A stretch of DNA of 64,000 bases, from assembly GCF_900110555.1 (NCBI RefSeq), contig NZ_FOEE01000004.1, positions 62,001-126,000 on the forward strand, in the 5' to 3' direction. Below are positions 1 through 6,791 of this stretch, one piece after another. The translations under genes and the position numbers were made by a program. The notes below the pieces were generated by a model, which searched no databases, was not told where the DNA came from, and worked only from the letters and a program-made list of their open reading frames with translations. The DNA is from Trujillonella endophytica (GTDB lineage: Bacteria > Actinomycetota > Actinomycetes > Mycobacteriales > Geodermatophilaceae). The first letter of the stretch is position 1. Each line of letters starts with the position of its first letter.

Positions 1-1
1 C

Positions 2-136
2 ATGCGCGAGTTCATCAAGGCCGGTAAGGCCGAGGCGGTGAGGGCGGCGCACAGTCCGAACAAGGGCATGCGCCACGAGCGCTGCTCGATCGAGGGCTGC
101 AAGGCCGGAGCGGACCCCACCCCGCCGCTGGGGTGA
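2..136 (+). CDS. C-terminal fragment of an unknown protein (cut by window edge)
   Basis: An open frame runs from the left edge to a TGA at 134-136 and gives 44 visible residues. They are basic, contain a C-x4-C pair (CSIEGC) and end in a proline-rich tail. The apparent ATG at position 2 need not be the true start, because the frame may continue to the left. I do not recognise the family. Its place just inside the decayed island suggests a mobile-element gene, but nothing in the sequence proves this. A hairpin follows 16 bp after the stop, as expected for the end of a transcript. Confidence 0.4.
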   Translation: MREFIKAGKAEAVRAAHSPNKGMRHERCSIEGCKAGADPTPPLG

Positions 137-152
137 CTCAGCGGCAGCGCCC

Positions 153-191
153 CCTGGACTGGCGTGCCCGGTCTTGAGGCACCAGTCCAGG
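153..191 (+). terminator. Hairpin after the first fragment, possible terminator
   Basis: The arms CCTGGACTGG (153-162) and CCAGTCCAGG (182-191) are perfect inverted repeats around a loop of about 19 bases. The inner bases GTGCC and GGC can extend the stem imperfectly. There is no T-tract, which is common for actinobacterial terminators. It sits directly downstream of the stop at 136. A protein-binding palindrome at the island edge is an alternative reading. Confidence 0.4.
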
Positions 192-228
192 CAGCGGCTT
201 CCCGCCACCACACTGCCGGGCCTGGAGT

Positions 229-282
229 GTCGTCAGCTCGCTGCGGCCGCGGCGGCGACGAACACCCGGCCCGGCTCGTTCA
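229..282 (-). pseudogene. 54-bp remnant of a cpaF/tadA ATPase gene
   Basis: This stretch nearly matches 6229-6283, part of the truncated CpaF gene at the right end of the island, in the same orientation and about 6 kb apart. Read on the minus strand it encodes NEPGRVFV and then diverges, because it is one base shorter than the right copy, so the frame is broken. Neither side continues into CpaF-like sequence. It is either a scrap of the interrupted gene left at the other island edge or a duplicated recombination product. The repeat is seen directly; its origin is inference. Confidence 0.6.
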
Positions 283-430
283 GCAGAACTAGCCCGTCAT
301 GATTGGTACGGGTGGATTGCTATGTGGACATCGGCCTGACCTGCTGTTGCAGCATCTTCGAGCCCGCCGGCCGTGTCACCAAGCGTGACTCGAAGGTGTC
401 CCGAAGGCCGCCCTTCGAGCACCGCGCGAG

Positions 431-458
431 GTGTCCTCAAGCGGCCCACTATGGGACA
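431..458 (+). repeat. IS-end-like motif, copy A
   Basis: A 28-bp motif begins GTGTCC, has GCGGCCCACTATGGGACA as its right part, and has inverted ends (TGTCC / GGACA). Similar copies lie at 795-809 (partial), at 1213-1241 (same orientation) and, inverted, at 4553-4581. Such ends resemble insertion-sequence termini, but no transposase gene is next to any copy. This copy lies 30 bp past the end of the L7/L12-like membrane gene at 489-764. Confidence 0.55.
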
Positions 459-488
459 GGACGATGGACTCTCGCCGCAGCGTGCCGC

Positions 489-764
489 CTATGGCCTTGA
501 CCGTCGGCCCTCCTCCTGGAGCCACTGCATCACCGTGTGGCGGGCCTCGAGCAGTCCTAGTCCGGTGCGTTCACGCAGCAGTTTGATCGCCCGTATCCGG
601 TCACGATCTGCACCGCCTGCCGCAACGGACATCACTTCGGCGCGTGCCTGCTCCGCCGGGACCCGTGGACGATTGGCCGCCCGCGTCTTCTCAATGCGCT
701 TGGACCAGAAGGTCAGCAAGACGCACGCCAGGACAGCGATCGCTGCAACGACGGTCAGTGTCAC
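489..764 (-). CDS. Small membrane protein with ribosomal L7/L12 C-terminal-like domain
   Basis: The protein has 91 residues. Residues 1-18 form one hydrophobic helix, followed by a basic stretch (SKRIEKTR) that should be cytoplasmic. The C-terminal third (about 53-84) reads IRAIKLLRERTGLGLLEAR, which matches the L7/L12 C-terminal fold signature IK-x-VR-x2-TGLGL-x-EAK. Small anchored proteins of this kind are known in actinobacteria but their function is not. The start is a GTG without a strong Shine-Dalgarno site. The gene lies between two same-orientation copies of the IS-end-like motif, so it may have moved with them. The domain call is fairly sure; the role is unknown. Confidence 0.65.
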   Translation of the reverse strand: MTLTVVAAIAVLACVLLTFWSKRIEKTRAANRPRVPAEQARAEVMSVAAGGADRDRIRAIKLLRERTGLGLLEARHTVMQWLQEEGRRSRP

Positions 765-794
765 GTCGCCAGCATCGTCGATGCGTCACGACGA

Positions 795-809
795 GGCCCA
801 CTATGGGAC
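795..809 (+). repeat. IS-end-like motif, partial copy C
   Basis: GGCCCACTATGGGAC matches the right part of copy A (431-458). The left part has diverged. It is in the same orientation as copies A and B and lies 30 bp upstream of the start of the 91-residue membrane protein gene. Confidence 0.45.
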
Positions 810-1212
810 GCGGCCGCGATCTAGCGATGTGCCTGGTCTCAGCGCTTGGCTCGCTTGAATGTGGGTGAATCCAGTACCGACATGTATCGGTGGCTCTATC
901 GTCCTCACGTGCACGCGCGGTGGGCGGAGGCAGCAGCCCGCGCCGTGCTGTTGGGACTCACTGCGGCGATCTTCCGCCGTATGGGTCAGCGGGCTTACCG
1001 GGCGGCGTTCCGCGCTGAGCCCCGGGTCGCTTCGTTGTCAGCTTGACCGACACCATTCTCAGCTGGCGTCGGACCAGTCGTCGGCGACGCGAGAGACGTG
1101 ACCGCGTCACCGTCCGCGACGGCGAGTCGTCGGCGCCTGGCGTAACCCCATCTGCTGGGACGCGTTAGCTGCTGGACTGCACACCGCGCGCTGCGCTGCT
1201 CGCCCGCAGGTC
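810..1212. other. Stretch without a convincing gene
   Basis: Short open frames occur in several phases, for example 846-1046 and 859-1101. They have no plausible ribosome binding site, no recognisable motif and no actinobacterial third-position bias. It reads as decayed DNA between two copies of the IS-end-like motif. Confidence 0.5.
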
Positions 1213-1241
1213 GTGTCTCCAAGCGGCCCACTACGGGACAC
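1213..1241 (+). repeat. IS-end-like motif, copy B
   Basis: GTGTCTCCAAG followed by CGGCCCACTACGGGACAC differs from copy A at only a few bases. Together with the inverted copy D at 4553-4581 it encloses 3.3 kb that contains exactly the phosphatase-like, deacetylase and membrane-protein genes. I see no target-site duplication in the bases just outside B and D. Confidence 0.55.
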
Positions 1242-1427
1242 CGGGGGGCTACCGTGAGCGGACAACTCCCGCTACTTGATTCACAAGTGGCTGAGCGCCT
1301 CTAGCGGACCCAGGGCGTGGCAGGCGGTCCGCGCAATAGTTTTCCGGAACGGAGTGGGGACGCTCATTCGTACGGTCCTGAGCGTCATTCTAGAGGGGGC
1401 CACGACTCCGGGACGCCGACCGACCGA

Positions 1428-1466
1428 GACGCGGGTACGGGACGCCGGTACGGGACGCGGGTCTGG
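1428..1466 (+). repeat. Three tandem 13-bp repeats upstream of the phosphatase-like gene
   Basis: The units GACGCGGGTACGG, GACGCCGGTACGG and GACGCGGGTCTGG follow one another without spacers, and a fourth GAC begins. They end 49 bp before the start codon at 1516, so they could be operator iterons for this transcript. They could equally be simple slippage repeats. Confidence 0.5.
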
Positions 1467-1515
1467 GACTGGATGATCTTCACTGCAGCGGGCTGCGCTG
1501 GCCTAGCATGCCCCC

Positions 1516-2517
1516 ATGGACTCTTGGGCGACGGGGCGCAATATCAAAGAGCATGCGACAAACTTGTGCGTTGAATTGTCCACAACCCTTGCTGCTAATG
1601 CAGCAAAAATCATCGAGTTCGACATTCAAGCCTTCAATCGAGCCCCAGGCCGACAACACCACGCGGGTCAACCACCCCGCCGGGTCGATCTTGCTAATGC
1701 CGAGTTGGCAGAACGATGGCTTAGTCAATCAGACGTGCAGGCGCGCATGCCCGATGGTGTTCGCATGGAAACAGAGGAGAATCCGGCCCGACCCTTCGGC
1801 TCTGACTTTCGGTCCCTATTTCTACGCGTTGACGAATTGGATGGCACCTCTAATGCCGCCGCCACCGCGCAGAACTGGAGCACAGTCGCACTCGCATTTG
1901 TTTGGGATCAGACGTACGCGAAGCACGTCCTGGCGGGTGGAGCTATCGCCCTGCCGGACGGGCACGCTGTCAGCTTTACTGACCGGACTCGACACCGCGC
2001 CGACGGCACCCCGCGCCCACTGGAAGCATCGGTCTATCTGCACAAGTGGGATACATACGCGGATCGAACAATTGGAGATCCCACACCGGTTGACGTCCGT
2101 ACGTTGGGCGAAATCCCCGACCCGCCACATGATGGCGAGCCCGATGTCGTGCTCATCAACGCATCCGCAGGAACAGTGCGCTGCCCAAGAATTCTGGATC
2201 GGTATCCAGCCCTACTGCGGAGCACATCTTACCGGAGCTTATGTGCAGGTACGCCCATCACCTATGCGGCCGCGAGAGGTTTGACTGGAATGATCGTTGA
2301 CCCTGGCGAGTCCACCTTGCATGACTCAGCACATCTTTTTATATTGGCAGCTCTCGGTTGGACCATTATGGACCTGGAAACCAGGGAGACGATCAACCTG
2401 ATCGCCATTGCCGAGGAGTTTGCACTTGTCCCGGGCTACGTTAAGGCACTACCGCCAACTGTCGCATTCCGCCAGGAGAAGGCGCTAGAGCTATTGGGAG
2501 CGGTTCAGCCAGCATGA
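1516..2517 (+). CDS. Inositol-monophosphatase-superfamily-like protein
   Basis: The 333-residue protein carries the metal-site pattern of Li+-sensitive phosphatases in order: TEEN (E87/E88), DELDGTSN (D106, D109, G110, T111) in place of the usual D-P-I-D-G-T-x-N, and a late HDSAH (D270) followed by ILAALGWTIMDLETRE, the counterpart of W-D-x-A-A-G...VTDLDG. These residues normally bind two or three Mg2+ ions and position a sugar or inositol phosphate. It is longer and more divergent than the usual 260-280 residues, so the substrate is open. The stop overlaps the next start (ATGA), which points to coupling with the PIG-L deacetylase. Base composition is lower in GC than the chromosome. The ATG has no clear Shine-Dalgarno site. 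Confidence 0.6.
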   Translation: MDSWATGRNIKEHATNLCVELSTTLAANAAKIIEFDIQAFNRAPGRQHHAGQPPRRVDLANAELAERWLSQSDVQARMPDGVRMETEENPARPFGSDFRSLFLRVDELDGTSNAAATAQNWSTVALAFVWDQTYAKHVLAGGAIALPDGHAVSFTDRTRHRADGTPRPLEASVYLHKWDTYADRTIGDPTPVDVRTLGEIPDPPHDGEPDVVLINASAGTVRCPRILDRYPALLRSTSYRSLCAGTPITYAAARGLTGMIVDPGESTLHDSAHLFILAALGWTIMDLETRETINLIAIAEEFALVPGYVKALPPTVAFRQEKALELLGAVQPA

Positions 2518-3245
2518 CCCAGTCTCCAGCCCCCACTATCCTTCACCTGAGCCCGCACCCGGACGACGAGATGCTAGGAGCCGGTGCCGTATTACTGGCG
2601 GCCCGTCGGTCAGGTTTACGGGTTATCAACCTAGTCTGCAGCCTAGGCAGACCGCCGGATCATCAACGACGGCGTCAGGAAGTTGAGTGCGCAGCACGAT
2701 TGTCGGGGATTCAGCTGGAGGTTTTACAGCCACCCCTAGGGCTGTCTCGCGGCGACGACCTTGAGGCTGCCGAGGAGTTGCTTTGCCAGACTCTGCGCCA
2801 GTTGATTGACGAGTACCGCCCCGCGCTCATCATTGGACCACATGAGCGAGACGCGCACCATGCGCACGAGCTGGTTGGGCGGGTCACCCGACGTTCCATC
2901 GAAGACAGCGGTCACAAGGGCCCTTGGTGGGCTTGGGGTCTTTGGGCCGACCTCTTGCAGCCGACACTCTACTTCTCTTATTCGGACGATTTGATGTCCG
3001 ATGCGCTCCGCTGCCTACAGTGCTACGCCGGAGAGAATGCGAGAAACGACTACATTCGGCTTGCGCAAGCAAGGGGGACGGTACAGTCCGTTATCGGGTC
3101 AGAACGCATTTTTGGTTTTGGCGCCGGCCGTGCAAGCGAGTTGCCTTATGCGACCCTATTCACGGAAGAGATATTCAACGGGGGGTGGAGACTGGGAGTC
3201 AAGCGAGTCGTCGATGCCACTTCGCAACATTCATGGATCGACTGA
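2514..3245 (+). CDS. PIG-L/LmbE family N-acetylglucosaminyl deacetylase
   Basis: The 243-residue protein opens with HPDDE (H15, D17, D18, E19), the zinc and catalytic motif of PIG-L deacetylases such as MshB, BshB and LmbE. The second metal motif is degenerate: D113-A-H-H-A-H118, where the family usually has D-x-H-P-D-H, so H118 is the likely third ligand. Such enzymes remove the acetyl group from GlcNAc conjugates. Translation is coupled to the phosphatase-like gene by an ATGA overlap. In mycothiol synthesis a phosphatase and then MshB act in that order on GlcNAc-inositol phosphate, which is a suggestive parallel. Two TTA leucine codons (L27, L35), rare in such genomes, support recent transfer. 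Confidence 0.8.
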   Translation: MTQSPAPTILHLSPHPDDEMLGAGAVLLAARRSGLRVINLVCSLGRPPDHQRRRQEVECAARLSGIQLEVLQPPLGLSRGDDLEAAEELLCQTLRQLIDEYRPALIIGPHERDAHHAHELVGRVTRRSIEDSGHKGPWWAWGLWADLLQPTLYFSYSDDLMSDALRCLQCYAGENARNDYIRLAQARGTVQSVIGSERIFGFGAGRASELPYATLFTEEIFNGGWRLGVKRVVDATSQHSWID

Positions 3246-3275
3246 AAACTAACCCTTAAGCATCCCCTCGTTCCG

Positions 3276-4052
3276 CTAGGCTGCGCCCGGATTCTCTGAA
3301 GAGTCCGCTGTAAGTGTGGGCTCAGTTTCAACGTGCTGTTCGTAACGGCCGACTGCCTTTGGGCGCCGCTTGGCAGTACGCCACGGCAAGATTAGTCGGT
3401 ATAACGCCGCCATCGCCAGCGCGCCAAGCAAAAGAATTTGGTTTAGGCCTTGCCGATGGCCCGCAAGAAGGTCCTTCACCTCCACGACCTTGTAGCACGA
3501 AGCGACGACAATAAAAAATACGCTCACCGATACGGCGCGCCAAGGCCTTGGTGCACGAGTTGAACCGGCTGCTATCAAGGCTCGAATTTGGTTGCCTCGC
3601 GCGAAACTGGCGACCGCATAGCAGGCGAACACCGCCGCACACCCCCACCAGAAGTCGGTCAAGGATCCCGCACCAAAGTGTGGTGGCTCAGAAACGCGTC
3701 TCACTTGGATAAGGAGGTATGCATACAGGCAAACCGCCGCCACGTCGCTGTAGAAACGAACCTTGCCAGCCAGGCCGTCGGGGTCATATGGCGCTTCGCT
3801 GACGCGACGCGACAGTGCTATCCAGCTGCTAAGTGCGATAAAGAAGACTAGTACCAAAGCAAGTGTGGCAGTCCGGCTATCGGCAGCTGTGGCCGTTAGG
3901 ATCACGTTCTCATACTTCAAGAAGGCCTGCCCCAAGACGACGCCCAGCAATACCTGCACCATCCGCTCGAGCCAGACGGAGGTCCGCTCCGCGACCTTCT
4001 CCCGCCCAGGTAGCGTCTCTTGCGGCGGGCCGGCGCTATCAGCTTCATGCAT
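3276..4052 (-). CDS. Six-helix membrane protein of unknown function
   Basis: About 258 residues with a polar N-terminal segment of about 30, then six hydrophobic helices with short loops and a basic, acidic-ended tail. No enzyme motif is visible. I chose the ATG at 4050-4052 because GGGAG lies five bases upstream. The same frame is open to a TTG at 4122-4124, which would add 24 residues. It is convergent with the deacetylase gene, 30 bp apart, inside the pair of inverted IS-end-like motifs. Codon use resembles its two neighbours and not the chromosome, so the three genes probably arrived together. It could be a transporter, an effector or an anchor. Confidence 0.65.
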   Translation of the reverse strand: MHEADSAGPPQETLPGREKVAERTSVWLERMVQVLLGVVLGQAFLKYENVILTATAADSRTATLALVLVFFIALSSWIALSRRVSEAPYDPDGLAGKVRFYSDVAAVCLYAYLLIQVRRVSEPPHFGAGSLTDFWWGCAAVFACYAVASFARGNQIRALIAAGSTRAPRPWRAVSVSVFFIVVASCYKVVEVKDLLAGHRQGLNQILLLGALAMAALYRLILPWRTAKRRPKAVGRYEQHVETEPTLTADSSENPGAA

Positions 4053-4552
4053 CTTCTCTCCCAGAGGCGCCTCGCCGGGACTCATTGTCGCCGACGATCC
4101 ATCACAGTGTCTGCTCCCCGCCAACTTTGCCGAACCGAGGTCAGCAAACTAGGCAGGGCCGAGGAGTCAAACTGGTTATGGGTGATGCGCGCAGAGGATC
4201 GCATACGCTCGGCGGTCAACCGATAGTGCGTCTTCTGGACGCCGGCGATGCTGAAGGTACCCCGTACACCCGACTCCGATGTTCGGGCTGGACTTAGTGG
4301 GTAGATGCCGCGGTAGGGCGCTATTCGCCACAGCGAAGGTCTCGCTCCGTCCGTGATCCGCGCGTCCGCCCGGGGAGGGGCTCCCGCTGAGCCAGTCGCG
4401 GAAGCTGGATACCGATCCCTGTGGTATGCGCCAGGCGGTGTCGTCGGGCAATCCGTCGGTACTGAGCGCACGGACCACAGGGGAGGTCATTTTGTGGCGG
4501 CCTCACGCCGAGTAGGCGTTGAATCGCATGGCTGTTTTGGACGACCGGCCGG
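4053..4552. other. Non-coding stretch upstream of the membrane-protein gene
   Basis: This should hold the promoter of the minus-strand membrane protein. Open frames on both strands (for example 4176-4490 on the minus strand) show no motif and no ribosome binding site. No tRNA-like fold or repeat is visible except the motif that follows at 4553. Confidence 0.45.
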
Positions 4553-4581
4553 GTGTCCCATAGGCCGCCCTTAGGGACACC
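4553..4581 (-). repeat. IS-end-like motif, copy D (inverted)
   Basis: GTGTCCCATAGGCCGCCC followed by TTAGGGACAC is, on the minus strand, the counterpart of copies A and B, with a small internal length difference. It forms the right partner of copy B at 1213-1241. The right flank shows no matching target duplication. Confidence 0.55.
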
Positions 4582-4590
4582 CGTGCGAGG

Positions 4591-5079
4591 TCACTGCAAA
4601 TGCGGCTGGGGCCAGGGAACCAGCGGCGGCAGCCGGTGACCCGGTTGCGGGACGCCGTCGGCGTCGCGAGACGTGTGGTGCTGTTCGTGGCTTCCGGCGG
4701 CGTGGGCCATGGCGGCAAGGACGAGGGTGAGGGCGTGGCGGTCGAGGCCGGTGACAAGGTCGCCGAGGTCGACCGGGTGGCCGTCGGCGATGCTGGCGGC
4801 TGCGCGCAACACCCAGCGTTGGCTGCTGGTGCCAGTGATTGTGCCGATGCGCATGGCCCCGTCGAGTTCGGGCCAGGCGATGTGAGCCCACAGCCCCTCC
4901 CCGTCGACGTTCCCATCGAGGGTGATCAACCCAGAGGACTGTAGCTGCGGTAACCAATGGCCGGAGGTGATCAGCAGAAGGACCGCGGCCTCGTCTGAGT
5001 AGTCGCCCAGTGCGGCCCGCAGGAGTGCGTTCTCCACGTCGACCGGGTCGAGGTCGGCGGCTCTGGGCTCGAAGAGCAC
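4591..5079 (-). CDS. Hypothetical 162-residue protein of the island
   Basis: The GTG start at 5077-5079 follows GAGAGGAG at five bases, a strong Shine-Dalgarno site, and third-position GC is high, so the gene looks real. The protein is soluble and rich in leucine and alanine. An N-terminal helical part (about 1-50) is followed by a segment rich in glycine and aspartate (55-80), a helical hairpin (90-128) and a histidine- and proline-rich tail. I do not recognise a family. Proteins of this size occur near the excisionase gene in actinobacterial integrative elements, and an excisionase gene lies 480 bp away on the other strand. Confidence 0.55.
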   Translation of the reverse strand: MLFEPRAADLDPVDVENALLRAALGDYSDEAAVLLLITSGHWLPQLQSSGLITLDGNVDGEGLWAHIAWPELDGAMRIGTITGTSSQRWVLRAAASIADGHPVDLGDLVTGLDRHALTLVLAAMAHAAGSHEQHHTSRDADGVPQPGHRLPPLVPWPQPHLQ

Positions 5080-5555
5080 GGGTTCTCCTCTCCCGGCCGG
5101 CGTCAGGTTCCGGTCGAGTGTGCCGACAGGGTCTGACAGCGCGGCCGGCCCTATGAATCACGCCTGAGTCGAGCGTGGCCACGGTCGCCCGCCGCCCGGG
5201 GCGTCCGTCCGGACTCTGTGGACGGGGAACCGTGCTCACACGTACCCCTTGCCCCGGAGGAACTCCGTGCGGGAGAAGCGCACGTCAGGCAGGCCAACAG
5301 CCGACCTCCAGTAGTTGTCCAGTTCACGGCGGCGCTGCTAAGTCGCGCGGTGGTCACCAGGGACCGGAGAACCGCTGCGCACGCGCGGCCCGCTCAGGTC
5401 GGCAGGGGGCCACTCGCGGCGACCACTAGATCAACCGGCCGGAGAAGAACCGGAGAGAGCCAGACAAAGCTGGCTGTGACGTGTCACCAACGGGCCGGAA
5501 ATGGCGCCTTCTGTGGTGACAGCACCGCCAGCACCGACGACCCCGGGAGCCAGCC
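5080..5555. other. Divergent control region before the excisionase gene
   Basis: 476 bp lie between the minus-strand hypothetical gene and the plus-strand excisionase gene. It should contain both promoters. I see no convincing gene: a minus-strand frame at 5151-5357 has no ribosome binding site and is rich in serine and arginine, as shadow frames are. No obvious palindrome stands out. Confidence 0.45.
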
Positions 5556-5765
5556 ATGCCCGACCCCACCGCCGGCCACCAGCCCGAGCTGCTCACCATC
5601 ACCGAGGCCGCGGACATGCTCCGCGCACCCGTCGCCACTCTCAGGTACTGGCGCCACCTCGGCACCGGACCGCGCAGCTTCCGACTCGGCCGGCGCGTCC
5701 TCTACCGCCGGGCCGACCTGCGCAGCTGGATCGATGCCCAAGCAGACCCATCACCGCGCCCATAG
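5556..5765 (+). CDS. xis: Excisionase-like MerR-type helix-turn-helix protein
   Basis: A 69-residue protein. Residues 12-60 form the winged helix-turn-helix of the HTH_17/excisionase family: LTITEAADML, then VATLRYWRHLGTGPRSF, then LGRRVLYRRADLRSWID. In actinobacterial integrative elements such a gene normally sits just before the tyrosine integrase and directs excision. Here GGGAG lies six bases before the ATG, but the 270 bp that follow hold no integrase, so the element has probably lost its recombinase. A small regulator outside an integrative element is the alternative. Confidence 0.75.
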   Translation: MPDPTAGHQPELLTITEAADMLRAPVATLRYWRHLGTGPRSFRLGRRVLYRRADLRSWIDAQADPSPRP

Positions 5766-5950
5766 CCCCGCGTCTGGCAGAGCGGCGGAACAAGGGCCTG
5801 GGGGCGCTGCGTGTTCGGGGCAGGCATCCGGTGCGGCCGTCGCGGGCGCCTGCGCCAAGCAAGGGGCTGCGCAGCATGGAAGGCCGAGGGCGGTACGGAT
5901 GCAGCGGACGGGCCATCCGCGCAGCGGCAGGCCCCGTCTAGGGGCTTACA

Positions 5951-5983
5951 GTCCGCACTGGGTCCGCAGAAAGTCCGCAAGAT
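5951..5983 (+). repeat. Three 11-bp direct repeats at the island right end
   Basis: GTCCGC recurs at 5951, 5962 and 5973, exactly one helical turn (11 bp) apart, as GTCCGCACTGG, GTCCGCAGAAA and GTCCGCAAGAT. The set lies between the excisionase gene and the broken cpaF gene, about 105 bp inside the point where CpaF similarity stops. Phased repeats in such a place are typical of integrase or excisionase arm sites. That role is inferred. Confidence 0.5.
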
Positions 5984-6035
5984 GCCCGTATCCGGCCGTA
6001 GAGGGTCAACTGCTTTCCTCTCCAATAAGCGCAGG

Positions 6036-6563
6036 TCAGGCCGCCGATTTGAGGGAAGCGGGCAGGTCAGCGAGACGCCTGTCAATCATGTCCGGGATCA
6101 CGACGTGCAGCCGGGAGCCGTCGGGAAGCATCGCGTCGACGAACGGCGTCGACATGTCGAGGCGTCGACCCGAGGTGCGCAGCATCCGCTCGACCAGGTC
6201 GGCCAGCTCCCCGGCGCCCAGGATCGTCGTCGTCAGCTCGCTGCGGCCGTGCCGGGCGACGAACACCCGGCCCGGCTCGTTCACCCAGATCTCCTCGACC
6301 TCGGGATCGTCCAGGTAGCGCTGCAGCGGGCCGAACCCCGCGACCCGGTCCAGCACGTCGCGGACGACGGACTCGGGGTCGCCGATCGGCGGCAGGGTCG
6401 AGGTCAGCGACCGCTCGGAGTAGTCGGCGACGACGTCGCGCACCAGCACCCGCACCGGCGCCGGATCGACCAGCGGGTCGAGCCCGCGACGGCGGATGAG
6501 CTCGCGCACCTCGCCGTCGACGACCTCGAGCGCACTGGTCGCAGTCGGCACACGCACCCCCAT
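6036..6563 (-). pseudogene. CpaF/TadA secretion ATPase, C-terminal two-thirds missing
   Basis: The N-terminal domain of a type II/IV secretion ATPase of the CpaF/TadA group is clear: VLDRVAGFGPLQRYLDDPEV, WVNEPGRVFVAR, then PFVDAMLPDGSRLHVVIPD. Similarity stops at about position 6090. The last 17 codons and the stop come from island sequence. Full-length proteins have 400 or more residues and carry Walker A and B after this point, so the product cannot be an active ATPase. I start at the ATG at 6563; the frame is open to 6596. No other tad/flp pilus gene is in the window. Confidence 0.75.
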
Positions 6564-6791
6564 CGAGCACTGACGGTTCCGGAACGCGGGGACCATAGGA
6601 GAAGGGACGCGTTCCGTGGGACGCCCGACCGGGTGCCTGTGGACAGCTCACGCTCACGGGCCGGCACGGACCACCGGAACGGGTGTCGCCCGGGCGGGCG
6701 GCGCCGCCGCTTGACGGCGACCCTAGGGTCGCCCTGAGCAGGGGGAACTCGACGTCCATCGTCCGCGCACGTGCCCACCTCGGGATCCCTC

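Noticed and set aside
431-1241. Integron attC sites as an explanation for the repeated motif
   Set aside because: The copies lack the GTTRRRY / RYYYAAC core sites, and no integron integrase is present.
1428-1466. CRISPR array
   Set aside because: The units are 13 bp and directly adjacent with no spacers. No other array-like pattern was seen in the window.
2514-3245. The deacetylase as the housekeeping MshB of mycothiol synthesis
   Set aside because: The second metal motif is degenerate (HHAH), the gene is on a foreign island and it is paired with a phosphatase-like gene, unlike the chromosomal mshB locus.
4176-4506. Minus-strand open frames between the membrane gene and copy D
   Set aside because: No ribosome site, no motif and two overlapping frames of similar length; treated as non-coding.
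5151-5357. 68-codon minus-strand frame upstream of the excisionase gene
   Set aside because: Serine- and arginine-rich composition and no Shine-Dalgarno site.
1-6090. tRNA gene as the island attachment site
   Set aside because: No tRNA-like sequence was seen at either edge; the right edge is in cpaF instead.
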